Assembly: GCF_932526225.1 (NCBI RefSeq)
Contig: NC_064048.1
Location: 521,340-585,339, forward strand
DNA from: Nematostella vectensis
Taxonomy: Eukaryota > Cnidaria > Anthozoa > Actiniaria > Edwardsiidae
Length of the DNA stretch: 64,000 nucleotides
Direction of reading: 5' to 3'
In this document: piece by piece, positions 48,201 to 60,152 of the stretch
How the letters are laid out: every line of letters starts with the position of its first letter
Numbering within the stretch: position 1 is the stretch's first letter
Translations under genes and position numbers: made by a program
Notes under the pieces: generated by a model
Database searches by the model: none
What the model was told of the DNA's origin: nothing
The model's input: the letters and a program-made list of their open reading frames with translations, nothing else

Positions 48201-48320
48201 ATGAGAACGCCCAGGGTTAAGTACGACTCAAAATACCTAGAACAACACGTCCTCACCCTTAACGGACGTCACCACAGCAAGTCCGATCAAGATGACGCAC
48301 ACTTCAACGGTGGCCTTCAT
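39222..48320 (-). CDS. Minicollagen-CRD protein 1 (nematocyst capsule-type), 493 aa
   Basis: Eleven exons join without a frame break: 48257-48320, 47559-47639, 47122-47154, 46846-46881, 46504-46598, 44289-44347, 41943-42052, 41629-41795, 40928-41272, 40200-40325 and 39222-39587. Residues 1-21 are a signal peptide ([20 protein letters not shown]). Residues 22-72 are Pro-rich, then Asn/Thr-rich with several NAT sequons. Residues 72-160 are a module with MKCHIC, YRCYPCF and a late GSIV, shared with the gene at 50392. Residues 160-215 add five Cys among prolines. Residues 216-443 are rich in Pro, His and Tyr with VHTS repeats. Residues 444-461 form C-x3-C-x3-C-x3-C-x3-C-C, the minicollagen CRD, which cross-links nematocyst walls by disulfides. 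The tail is basic. There are no Gly-X-Y repeats, so it is not a minicollagen proper. Role inferred: capsule or tubule wall. Confidence 0.85.
39733..39770. repeat. (GT)n microsatellite with G run
   Basis: About 12 GT repeats followed by eight or nine Gs, in the 3' flank/first intron side of the minicollagen-CRD gene. Confidence 0.8.
40470..40855. repeat. ACCATC/ACCGTC hexamer array
   Basis: Long run of caccat and caccgt hexamers in the intron between exons 40200-40325 and 40928-41272. On the gene strand a GATGAT-rich tract begins about 15 nt after the donor. The apparent Val/Thr and Met/Val ORFs are artefacts. Confidence 0.95.
42062..44215. repeat. 39-bp minisatellite, about 55 units, in register with a 3' splice site
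   Basis: Unit words: acaagggtggtaagatgtac and acgcatgtgctaggggtgg. It fills nearly the whole intron between exons 44289-44347 and 41943-42052. A block of about 732 bp is repeated (42.67-43.39 and 43.40-43.96 kb). On the gene strand each unit ends ttgtccacccctag, and the last unit passes in register into the true acceptor (tctttatatctatag at 42053). As 39 is a multiple of 3, long ORFs appear on both strands. Confidence 0.95.
44738..45716. repeat. 20-bp minisatellite, first block
   Basis: About 48 units of gtgtccccatgtgtaccgat with variants (gtagagat, gtacagat, 19-bp gccccatg units). It lies in the intron between exons 46504-46598 and 44289-44347. Confidence 0.95.
46004..46322. repeat. 20-bp minisatellite, second block
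   Basis: About 16 units of the same 20-mer, separated from the first block by about 290 bp of unique sequence in the same intron. Confidence 0.95.
47750..47769. repeat. Poly-G run of 20
   Basis: Uninterrupted G20 preceded by further G-rich words (ggggtctggggag), in intron 1 of the minicollagen-CRD gene. It has G-quadruplex potential and is also a likely assembly weak point. Confidence 0.9.
48033..48115. repeat. Two direct copies of a 41-bp unit
   Basis: cctagtcccaggcctttaca followed by caagctcWtggYcgggg occurs twice, in intron 1. Confidence 0.9.
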
Positions 48321-50160
48321 GTTCTAGGTCTAAAACAAAAGGGACGGAATTAGAGGAACGGCAAAGGAACCAGGAATGAGGGGGGTATTTAAAAGCAAAG
48401 GAGATTAGGGGAAAAGCAAATACATAAAACAATGAAGAATTCTACAATAACGATTTTGTTAAAATTATTTGATTAAACTCTTAGGAATAGAACATAATAA
48501 ATAATAAAGGCTAAATATCTCATTGAGGATAATTGATTTGATATTTGAATAGCCTAGTTGAATTGAGCCGATGGATGTATATGCTTTTTTCACTCGGTAT
48601 TGGGCGATAGCGTAAGATGGCCACGTGACTGGCCTTCTAGTAGCAAGAGCGTCTATGCAAATCATCTTGTTATTTCGTCACGGATACAGAAAAAGGGCGC
48701 ATGGGTGCACACGGACAAAAAAATATATTGCGGTAACAATTTTTTTTTTGAAAAAATTTACTGTAGTCTTCTTTTTAAAATTACAACGACCAAGGTATAT
48801 TAAAAGCAAAACCTGTTTTAAAGTTTTCGTGTACTTTAAACAGAACATCGGATGAATAGGGCACTGATTTTTCAAACAATGGATATCCCTACCTTCTGAC
48901 AAGATGCCCAGTACCTTCCACGTCGCTGAAATGGATTGACTCCTTAGGCCCGGTAAGACTCCACGTACGGTCCTCTCGACTGACATCACCCTGACCCACT
49001 TAACCATGATGCGATTTGAACTTTCCACCTTCCACCAGAAAGTACCGTCATTTTGTCAAATTTGGTGTCATGTACACGTTGGGAAATCAAAATAATCATG
49101 ATAGAACATTTCTCCTTTCTTTTGTTTTATTTTTTTATAAAACATATTTTCAGGGGAAATGATTAAAAACAAATCTAGGCACATATCATCTTCATTTCAA
49201 TGAGGGCTGGAACAAGGTCACTCCCCCGTCTATAGGAAGGTCCTTGGCAAAATCGTCGAGGGCGGCTTGAACAACGAGATCGAAAAAATACGTTCGCGCT
49301 TGGCGATCAATTTCAATTTAGTTGCAATGGAATAAGCAAAATATAAGGGTAAGAAACAGAAGAAAATAAACATTATTAAGACATTATTTCTACAGCAGCG
49401 AGCGTTATCAAGGGAATTCACATGTCAAATGTGTTCACGTCGTCGTTTAGTGGAAACGGCAGAAATGTATAAAGAGAGCGCATTTTAATTATAAATCGAA
49501 TTCTATTGTTTTCTGCCGTTGTAGTTATACTAGCATACCACAAAAAAACTAAAAAAGATGTATCAATCAAATTTTATTGCATTTTTATGACAGAAGAAAA
49601 TAATATTAATGTCGATATATACAATCATATACTCCTTTATCATTTAATCAAATTTACAATCTACTAAAGGATACCAAAATATATCTATTCATTTATATTA
49701 TCTATATATATTCAACAAAGCGAGATTAGGTGACTAGCTATTGTAGCAAGATTATTTTTTTTTTTCCATTAAATCTTGTCCACCCAATACCCGCTGTCCT
49801 AGATAAAATGTACTATTTTTCTTACTTTTTGGACAAGCGAATACTTATGGTTTTTCCTGTGTTTGTTCTTGCGCTTCAAATAGCGTGCAAGCAATAACAT
49901 AAGTATGGCTGTCTGGGAAGGGGGGGATGGGGGGCTCGTTAAGTACTTGATTCCATGTTCTCAATAAAACTCTGATCAAGGGGAGGACCAAGTTTGACAG
50001 TTTTATAATCCGTCGAACTGTCCCACGGCAGGGGTTTTGGAATTTCCAGGAAGGGGCAAGGGGCCGAATTTTTAGAAGTTTTAAAAGTATGGATCATACA
50101 GTTTCACTTGATCGCAAGTTCTAGTTTAAAATCATATACTAAATTTATATGTAAAGTCTA
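48321..50160. other. Intergenic; promoter side of the 39-48 kb gene
   Basis: On the minus strand a pyrimidine tract and AG (cccttttgttttag) lie 10 nt before the ATG at 48320, suggesting a 5'-UTR intron. A TATA-like tttaaata lies further up, near 48390. No other exon is supported between the two paralogues. Confidence 0.4.
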
Positions 50161-50395
50161 GTATATATTTATTTATGATATGTGTAGTCTAGTTTATAAT
50201 CATATACTAAATTTATATGCAAAGTCTTGTATATAATCATATATGATATGTTTAGTCTATTTTATAGTCACGTTCTAAATCTAATTCCAGTTTATAATCA
50301 AACATGTTTTGTTAAGTCCAGTTTTTAGCCATATAGACTAGCTTGTAATAACACACTAGATTGCTTAGTTCATAATCACTTACTAAATTGTTTAG
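50100..50395. repeat. Degenerate repeats around the 3' end of the second paralogue
   Basis: Five to six imperfect units of about 50-55 bp share agtctagtttataatcatat and actaaattt. The stop codon at 50392 lies inside the edge of the array. An AATAAA on the minus strand lies at 50168-50173. Confidence 0.7.
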
Positions 50396-53300
50396 TCTAG
50401 CTTGTAGTCATACACTACGTCGTCGTTCTGCCTCACGTTTGACTTCTTGCAGCAGCCGATGGAGCAAGTTGGCGCACAACTCGACGCGCAACCATAAGGA
50501 CAGGCATTGACCTGGGAGGGGAGGGCTGGGGGGTAGGCAGGGGCCTGGCACGAGGGGAGGAAGGGGGCTGGGCAGTAGGGCGTGGTACTGCACATGGTCA
50601 GGGGGCTACATCCGGGGACTATCGCGGACATTCCCGGATGACGGCAGATGTTTGTTTTCTGACAGACTGTGGAGAAAATGTGATAATCATCTCAAGGTTT
50701 TGATTGTGATAATAATGTTGATCAAGATGGTGATGATAGAATTATACAAAAAGGATCGGAGGTTATGCAAATTTTACGCACAACTCAAAGAAATCCTGCC
50801 ACGAATGTTCCTATAAGTCCTATGAGGTTCCCGGCAAAGTAATCCTGCCACGAATGTTCCTATAAGTCATATGAGGTTCCCGGCAAAGTAATCCTGCCAC
50901 GAATGTTCCTATAAGTCCTATGAGGTTCCCGGCAAAGTAATCCTGCCTCGAATGTTCCTATAAGTCCTATGAGGTTCCCGGCAAAGTGAAGGATTACGTT
51001 CCTATTCCCAGTAACCGATGCGTTTATGAAGATATGATAATGATGATAATCATAATTGCTTTTGAAGCTGACCTTTATCGCGTCACTAAGAAGGAGATTG
51101 CATATTTAGGTTATTTATTAAAAAAAAAAAAAAAAACAATGTACATTACCAAAGCATTCCCGCGCGCTCGCCCCAGCTCAAATGGAGCATATTTATAAAA
51201 GACAAGACATGTGTGATATTATACCCACCGGCCGATACGATGGATCCTGTTTCGAGTTTTTTCTCAAGTTTCTTCAGATGATTTCCAGCGCAGCCAAATC
51301 GGAGCACTAGAGTAGCGAGTGTGCTTTTGCCGTCCTTGGATTTTCTAGATAACGAGACATAACCAGTGAATGTTATAAGGGTTGGTGATAATTGGTGTTG
51401 TGGTGATTGCCGATGGTGATTGTGATAAGTATGATGATGATGACGACGACGACGATGATGATGGCGATGGCGATGATGGAATTGTATTCGTGTCAGAGGC
51501 TTTGGCAAATGTTACGGCGATGTTGATGATGTTTATTGATGGTAACGTTCATCGATTTGATGATTTTGATGATGATAGCAAAATGCGATAATGATAATTA
51601 TGTCAATGCTGCATAATTCCATTTTTTTTTATTATACTCACTCAGTCTTGATAAAATGCGAGCTATGGAAACATGGGTAACAATGATAAAGCGTCTTGAT
51701 CTGAAAAATATAGAAAAAAATCATAATTGCCCTTAATGCTTTCTTTTCTCATCTAATTTTTTTATTTTATAAAATATGACAGATAGACACAGATTCAAAA
51801 GAAAATAATTCGGCTTTAAGAACCTAGTTGTATTCCCCCCTTTCAAATCCGGATCTCTTCTCCACTTCCACTCTTCCCTGCAAGTTCGCATGTAATCTCT
51901 CAACCAAGACATCTTTTAGCGGCGACTATTAAAACATAAATGTCTGGTATGGTATTATTCGGGTTGTATCTCAAAAACCCGCAGTTAACTCAAGGGCAAC
52001 CGCTGACTCACCGTAGAACAGATACTGCACTTCATAGCGTTGTATTCGTGAGTTCCAGGCTTGCCAGGGGGAGTTCTCTTCAGCTTAAGTTTGACGACGA
52101 AAGCGTTACCTAAAATGCCGAAAATGAACGTGTTGAAAAGCGCATTATATGTCGGCATAGAGACTAGTCCATGTAGTGAAGTCAAGATAGAACAGACATG
52201 TGTTAGTACTGTCACCTAGTAGTACTGCTACAAAGTATGTGTTATGTGTAAGTACTGTCACCTAGTATGTGTGGTATGTGTAAGTACTGTCACCTAGTAT
52301 GTGTGTATGTGTAAGTACTGTCACCTAGTATGTGTGTTATGTGTGAGTACTGTCACCTAGTATGTGTGTTATGTGTAAGTACCGTCACCTAGTATGTGTG
52401 TTATGTGTAAGTACTGTCACCTAGTATGTGTGTTATGTGTAAGCACCGTCACCTAGTATGTGTGTTATGTGTGAGTACTGTCACCTAGTATGTGTGTTAT
52501 GTGTAAGTACCGTCACCTAGTATGTGTGTTATGTGTAAGTACCGTCACCTAGTATGTGTGTTATGTGTAAGTACTGTCACCTAGTATGTGTGTTATGTGT
52601 AAGTACTGTCACCTAGTATGTGTGTTATGTGTAAGTAATGTCACCTAGTATGTGTGTTATGTGTAAGTACTGTCACCTAGTATGTGTGTTATGTGTAAGT
52701 AATGTCACCTAGTATGTGTGTTATGTGTAAGTAATGTCACCTGGTATGTGTGTTATGTGTGAGTAATGTCACCTGGTATGTGTGTTATGTGTAAGTACTG
52801 TCACCTAGTATGTGTGTTATGTGTAAGTAATGTCACCTGGTATGTGTGTTATTTGTAAGTACTGTCACCTAGTATGTGTGTTATGTGTAAGTAATGTCAC
52901 CTGGTATGTGTGTTATGTGTAAGTAATGTCACCTGGTATGTGTGTTATGTGTAAGTAATGTCACCTGGTATGTGTGTTATGTGTAAGTACCGTCACCTAG
53001 TATGTGTGTTATGTGTAAGTAATGTCACCTGGTATGTGTGTTATGTGTAAGTACTGTCACCTAGTATGTGTGTTATGTGTAAGTAATGTCACCTAGTATG
53101 TGTGTTATGTGTAAGTACCGTCACCTAGTATGTGTGTTATGTGTAAGTACTGTCACCTAGTATGTGTGTTATGTGTAAGTAATGTCACCTAGTATGTGTG
53201 TTATGTGTAAGTACCGTCACCTAGTATGTGTGTTATGTGTAAGTACTGTCACCTAGTATGTGTGTTATGTGTAAGTACTGTCACCTAGTATGTGTGTATG

Positions 53301-56300
53301 TGTAAGTACTGTCACCTAGTATGTGTGTTATGTGTAAGTACTGTCACCTAGTATGTGTGTTATGTGTAAGTACTGTCACCTAGTATGTGTGTATGTGTAA
53401 GTACTGTCACCTAGTATATGTGTTATGTGTAAGTACTGTCACCTAGTATGCGTGGTATGTGTAAGTACTGTCACCTAGTATGTGTGTTATGTGTAAGTAC
53501 TGTCACCTAGTATGTGTGTTATGTGTAAGTACTGTCACCTAGTATGTGTTATGTGTAAGTACTGTCACCTGGTATGTGTGTTATGTGTAAGTACCGTCAC
53601 CTAGTATGTGTGTTATGTGTAAGTACTGTCACCTAGTATGTGTGTTATGTGTAAGTACTGTCACCTAGTATGTGTGTTATGTGTAAGTACTGTCACCTAG
53701 TATATGTGTTATGTGTAAGTACAGTCACCTAGTATGCGTGGTATGTGTAAGTACTGTCACCTAGTATGTGTGTTATGTGTAAGTACTGTCACCTAGTATA
53801 TGTGTTATGTGTAAGTACTGTCACCTAGTATGTGTGGTATGTGAAAGTACTGTCACCTAGTATGTGTGTTATGTGAAAGTACCACCAATAGAAAGTAGAG
53901 TCGAGAAAGAAATAGTCACCAATAGAAAGAAATTTTGCATACCTGATAATAATAGCATTTTCGGTTTAAAAGCACATTGGATAGATAGCATGCTATCATT
54001 CAGGATAATCGCATAGCTCGATGTCAAACCTGAATAAAAATGCCGCGCCAAATATAATTCTCTTATATGCCGAACAACGATACTTTTCCTGCTTTCCTTA
54101 AATGCGAGGGCGGGGTATTACAACGCCGATGTCCATGCGTTTAAAATATGCTCATGGCCAGTTACTCAGAGTAGGTTTCGTAGCGTGCAAGGCCGTTCGA
54201 TCCTGCCTCGCGCCAGGTATGCTAGTGTACCGAAAACCCCATGATTTACTTACATCTTAGCTTTGATGCAGAGGAAACAGCACCAGGCTTCTTTGCTTTG
54301 GCCGGCTTCTTTGCTGCTGGCTTTTTTGGAGCTGGCTTCTTTTTCGCTGGAGTTGGTTTTTTAGCTGGAAATATAACATGCTTTAAAGGTATTGAAAACA
54401 ATGGTCGTGACACGCTCTCTCATCTGCCGTGTAGAAATGCAAGTGCATGTTACTTGTATACAACGCTAAGTTGGGACCTTTTAATGGTAGCAATTATGAT
54501 GTTGATGACAAAGACGACTTTGGGATGATAATGTTTCTGATAATGACGATGATCATATTGTTGTTGTCAATGGTGATGATGAGATGATTAGAATCATATT
54601 GTTCCTATCAATTTTGTTTCTGTTGCTGATAATGATGATTATCCATAAATTGCTCTTCGATCTGTCAAGCATATATATAAAGACATACAATTTAGAATAA
54701 CGAATAAATCATAAATCATAAAATTTCAATAGTCCATTTTCGAGTTCCACTGAATCAATTGCAAATACCAGCAAGATCATGAAGTATTCTCAGGTTTTTG
54801 CATTGATTTATTCCAAGTTCCAGAGGATCCTCGCTGGTATGCGCATGAAATTTGCCTCAAGTCGAGGCTTACACTGTATTTATGCGTCCTTAGTCTGTAA
54901 GTCCAGCGGTCATAGAGGAACTAGAAATTGGGCTATTTGGACTTCGATACTGTCCCGTTCAACGCTTATATTTGCTCTACTCACTTGGCGTGGCCTTTTT
55001 GACTGTGTAGACGAATGCAGTGTCGCTTAAGCCCACCGCGCATGTGTCAGACTTGGCGCATTTATACCCGTCTTTTTGTCTGCACTTAGAGATGGGTGCT
55101 TCTTTTTGTGCGTCGTACACGGTGCCCGTGAGACACTCTTGGCCTGGGGAAAGGAAAGCAAGAAACAAAGACGTTAATTCTTAAGTAGTAAAAAAAGAAA
55201 CATTTGTAACAGGCCGGTGCGGAAAGGGGGCAAGCACCCCTCCCCTCCCCCCACTTTCGCTGCCGAGAGTGGCAGCGTGGGCAATTTCTTATTGAATGCC
55301 AGACAAATACTATCCTTTTTCCATATGATACCTGGCCGGGCAATAAATACTCGACCCACACCCTTTTCGCTTTTACCGCTCGCGGTAACAGTACTCCCTC
55401 CACACAGGGAACCCGCTCAAAACCCCAAGCTCTAATCTTAGCAGCTTAGGCTGTGCTCACCCGTATTCCTCAGCCCAAATACCGGTTTCTTGCGCTTGAC
55501 TGTCGCCGCTGCACACTCGCAGACAGCATCCTCGACAAATTTTTCAAACGCTGGTTTCGCGTAGCTGTTCTGTTTACGTGTGAAGAGCTTGGTCGTGAGA
55601 CCCTTTTTGACGGCGGGATTGGCGTTATAGCAACCGGCTTTTGTAATCTCGTACGTCGCTCCACCAGGGCAAGCTACAAATGGGACATGCAAGTTTAGTA
55701 ATACGTCACATCGTATTAGATTGCTATATTAGAGCTACAAAGATTCGTAGTGAACTCGCCACCACTAGCGAGCAAAGCATCAGTGGTGGCGAGATCACCG
55801 GAAATCGCTAAAAATGGGAAAAAAAGGCTCAAGAAAGCAGAAGTACTTATAATAATAGTAATAATTAAGAAAATGATTTTAGGCTGGTGCGCTGTGAAGT
55901 CTATAACTTAGACCACTAGAGCTAACCAATCAGAGCGCGCCATTTCTACTACAAATTCAACTGCTTATACTCACTTTTTCTGACGGCATCGGTCGTTTGG
56001 CCTGAAATGAAGATACAAATGTTAATTATTTCGAACTTTTATGAATACTTCACATTGGAGATGCGCTATAGAGTAGAGCCCCGATTTCTTGGGATCGTAA
56101 GAAAAACCAAACTTTGGGTCGATAACAAAAACTGTTTTTTTTTTCTTCTAATATTAAATAATAACTACTTATTAACCGAGCGCAAGGGCTGTACGTAGAA
56201 ATACCAGACCGAGGTCTCGAATGACGGCTCAAGGCCGCAGGACTCACATCAAGACTCACATCAACCGGTATCAAAATCAAAGAATCAAAATCATTCAACA

Positions 56301-56685
56301 TTTTTTTGATGACTAGTAACAAGAAGAAAATTAGCGTATCTTGATTGAAAAAGAAAGGAAACCCGAGCAGGTAAAATAAGCGGGAATTCGGAGTTATCCG
56401 GGTTGCGAGTGTTTGTTGTCGAAGTGAAAATAACGTGAAGTTCAAACCCAAGGGACGGAGCTTATTTATGAGTTCACGGGTTTCTACTGTTCACAGGACT
56501 CTACTGTTCACGGAGTTCTACTGTTTAATTTAGTCAGCACTAATTGGACTATACTTAGAAGAGGACTATAATTACAAGATTCGTTTTTATGTTTTTTTTT
56601 TTTTTTCATTCAAGATTTGTTTTTCTTGCTTACCACATATCACAGCAGTTAATGCAGTCACCAGGACCAGCTTGAGAACACCCAT
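50392..56685 (-). CDS. Minicollagen-CRD protein 2 (nematocyst capsule-type), 369 aa
   Basis: Nine exons join in frame: 56634-56685, 55975-56001, 55461-55673, 54985-55143, 54254-54364, 52012-52109, 51642-51700, 51229-51344 and 50392-50666. Residues 1-17 are a signal peptide (MGVLKLVLVTALTAVIC). Residues 27-151 are the GCY..FGLR..ECLTG..FVYTV module also found in the gene at 2376-5443. Residues 151-188 are a Lys/Pro/Ala-rich histone-H1-like linker. Residues 188-279 are the module shared with the 39-48 kb gene (FVVKLKL, MKCSIC, YHCYPCF, GSIV) with identical intron phases 1-0-2-1. Residues 279-333 are a Pro/Cys linker. Residues 334-351 are the minicollagen CRD pattern C-x3-C-x3-C-x3-C-x3-C-C, followed by an acidic tail. 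There is no Gly-X-Y helix. Inferred role: disulfide-linked wall component of nematocysts. The start codon directly follows a splice acceptor (ttatctttag). Confidence 0.87.
50787..50986. repeat. 50-bp minisatellite, 4 copies
   Basis: aatcctgccacgaatgttcc then tataagtcctatgaggttcc then cggcaaagt, four times, in the last intron of the second paralogue. Confidence 0.95.
52205..53880. repeat. 32-bp minisatellite, about 52 units
   Basis: Unit: gtaagtactgtcacctagta then tgtgtgttatgt, with variants at a few fixed positions (ctg/ccg/atg; agta/ggta). It occupies most of the intron between exons 54254-54364 and 52012-52109. It contains a near-consensus GTAAGT on the plus strand and a CTAG|GTGACAG word on the gene strand. 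Confidence 0.95.
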
Positions 56686-59600
56686 CTAAAGATAAAAATA
56701 TTTTTTATAAATAATTAAGGGGACTTAGCTGTGTTCTTCTTTCATCTATGTTGAGAGAAAGATCAAAAAGCAAATTTGAGACAATAAAATGCGTGCACCG
56801 TTTTAGATGGCTAAAGTATATCAACAATAAAGACTATAGATGAGAATAATCAGTTTGGATAGCCAGTTTGGAGAACAGAATTCGCAGGATTTTTGCAGAT
56901 TACAGACTGAGAAATCTTTAAAAAAGCAAGTTCCTTTTCTCAGCAAGCCGTTAAATTTAGGCGAACAAATTAATGAAAAAAGTGTACAAACCCACCTTAA
57001 AGTGTTGGTTTCCTTTCCAAGAGAGCAAAAGTCACAAGCAGTATTGTAATCCGATAGTCTAACATCACCGTCATGTTTATTCCACCAGTTTGTAAAAGCG
57101 ACCCAATCAGGTCACGAAACCTTGTGTATTTTGAGCAATCTTACTGAGCCACCAGCAGTAATTTGGCAACGTTAACACCGTCTGGCATGTTTTGAAATCC
57201 AGGATCAACTGAGGGCTAGCAAAAAGAAGACGTTTGCTCTTATTTTTATAAATTTTGTTAGAAGGTCTTTGCGTAAGAGAATGAAAACAATACGAAAATA
57301 CTATTTTCTTTGCAGGGTATTCTAAACCAAAATATTGATACACGTTTTTTTTATTTTCATATCCTAGTATTTATAAAAATGAATGAGACAGATATACTGT
57401 AAGAATTCCCTTGGCCCACGGTGGCTAACAACCTCTTTAAATAAAGTAAGTGGTGAATGATAATGAACGATAGCGAATGTGCATGTTGGCTACTTCTAAA
57501 TATACTACTCTAGGGCAACTCAAGAACAAAGGAGATGCTAATCTTTATTAAACAATATGATGAACGATAAATTTATTGAATCAGTTTTGATTATTCAATT
57601 TATAGATTTTATAGATTATCCGATTGTCAAATAGCGTAGGAATCAGAGCGGGGTGTGTGTGTGTGTATGTGTGTATGCGTGTGTTTGTGTGGGGGGGGGG
57701 GGGGGGGGGCTGGGTGGTAAGGCCCCAAAAATGCTGACCGTTGACTCAAAAATGTTCTTAATACCTTGAAATACTGGCTGTAACATGGCTAAGAATGTAA
57801 AGCTCTGCAAATCTGGAGTAAAAGTGTTAAAAATTGAGGGAACCTTGTCCGAATCACATTAAATAGGAGTAAATAGACCATACCTGCATACTACCAGACT
57901 CGCGCGCTGAAACGCCGTATAGCAGCTTGAAGCTTTACGGCTAAGCTAGAGATTTCGGCCCCCGCACCGATACTGTACTATCCTAAGGTAACCGACGCAC
58001 CCGCGCATTAAAAACTAATATGGCTAAAAAAATTCGACCCTCCCCAAATATGTGAAATGATAATTTTTTTAAAAACCTTTATAAAAAAAAGCATCATTAC
58101 CTCCCTGCCACCTGAAATCTTATTTAAATATATTTCATACCACCAATCTGAAAAGTTAGTAGGGGGGGGGGGGCTTTTGCATGAATCGAAATTCGTAAAT
58201 TCATTGATGGAAGTTAATAAAACCAAAACTACAAAAGATAAAAAAAGCAGAGGCCATACTTTAGGGGATAATGATTTTCAACGCCAGCCAAACGAGAGTC
58301 ATGAAAAAGTACAAGCAGAGGCGCATCACATTAATTTATCTATTTTTTAGTGTTCTGGGGTCCTCCCCAGAAAAGATTTTAGGAGGCTCAAAAATTGATC
58401 AGAAAAAAAAAAAATAAAGGCCCTCCTCTAAAGCCTGTATCAAAAATTGGGGCCCTCCCCAAAATCGATGCTCAAAAAATAGAACCCTCTCCCAAATCCT
58501 TAACCAGGATCGTAGCCCTGCCTTATACGGTTACGCCACGCACAGCTCGCTGCTGTCGAATACAAAATATCGGGGGGTTTTCACGCTCGCGTCTCTTTGG
58601 AATAAGTGTGTTTTTATAGTTAGGTTAGCCTGGGTACCAGAGAATCCGAGCTTCGCGGCGACAGTGGTACCCAGTGTATAGTAAGGTGTGTCGTTAACAT
58701 GCATGCTATGGCCTAAAACAATGCGTCTCTCACACCCGCGCATCTATGCACTTGGCTAAAGCATAATGCAGCGCTATGTTTTATACTGCCAATACTCAAT
58801 TAGTCAATAAGGCCCCACCCCTTCTGCAATATAGGGCCTATCGACTATCGAGGCACGTTTGTGATAATAGGACGAACTTTGTTTTAAAACAACATATTAC
58901 AGTATCCCTTCAACTGGCCTGTACCGGCCATTAGAAATACAAAATAAATACAACAAGATGAAAATACTCAGGCATTAGGTGTAAGGGATAAATGGTCTTG
59001 AACATATGCATCTAACTACGGTGATATCAACTAGCTCAGGTTGTTTAACAAATTTCAAATCGAACAAGGAAAGAAAAGCAGAATTACCCTTCTCAACAAA
59101 ACGCTTAAAACATCACACAAGGGAAAGAGATCAGCTAACAAAGCTCAAGACACAAATAGATACCTTTATTCTGATCTTCCAGGTTCATTTCCATGGCCTC
59201 AAAACACAATGTCTACTTCCTGAAGGATTGTAAAACCACTTGGATGTCATTACGGATTGCAAAGCCTGGGAGATTAAGGGAAAAATGCACGAGGCGAGAG
59301 TCAGTCATCACTCCTCTCCCCAAAGTCAGACGGTCACCCCAAAGCCCAACAAATCAATTTCATGTCATACAGACCCAGAATAGCAGTGTAAACAATTTTG
59401 GAATTAATTTGGTTTCAGGAAAGACAGTATTCAGGAGAGCTGGAGTTCGGAAAATTGTTTTCTTATCCAGGCAAAGCCAAGCAAGAAAAAAGTCACCATG
59501 AATCTACCTTTGCTTGCAAATATCCATAAGCACAGACCTCAATTATACCCCAATAGACTTCATGATGTCCTAGGGCACTCATGCTCGCATCAGCACAGGA

Positions 59601-60150
59601 ACAAGTAAATCCAGCTCAAAAATAGCCAGGAGTCAATGGGTTAATATAACAGCTTCACCAAAAGGAGGGTAAGACTTGCCGTACACAAGAAGGAAATCTC
59701 GTGCGAGTGATTTTTACAAAACAACAACAAAAATACGCAGAAAATGTAAATTTTTTAAACATGTTGATCAGCAACCATTGATTTTTACAAAACAACAACA
59801 AAAATACGTAGGAAATCTGAATTTTATAAACATGTTGATTAACAACCATCAATTGATCATACAAATTAACAATCCATTATACAAAACCCTTCTTTAAATT
59901 CCAAAAGATATCAATTTTTTACAACTACAACATATCTGCCAACTAAGGTACTTCCCAAAATATTTTTTCCTATAAATTTCTTGGAAGTCCTGAATAGGGT
60001 TGAAAATCAGATGAAATGCCTTTTTTCTGTTCTAGAATATATTTCCTCTTCTCATCTGGAAGTGCAACACATCATTAATAAAGTCCTTGCGCTCAAATTT
60101 GACTATGTTCCGATCGTATATGCGTGTTACAGTTTATAGGAGGAGGCATG
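56686..60150. other. Intergenic, no gene seen
   Basis: AT-rich DNA without supported exons. It contains a GT-rich tract running into 19 consecutive Gs (57691-57709), a G9 run near 58160, and two copies of a unit of about 69 bp (tttttacaaaacaacaacaa) at 59710-59850. Part of 59.1-60.15 kb may be the 3' UTR of the G-gamma gene. Confidence 0.55.
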
Positions 60151-60152
60151 GT

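Noticed and set aside
57895-57995. Words resembling LSU rRNA (cctaaggtaa, aagctttacgg)
   Set aside because: The matches are short and not in the order or spacing of any rRNA helix that I can reconstruct.
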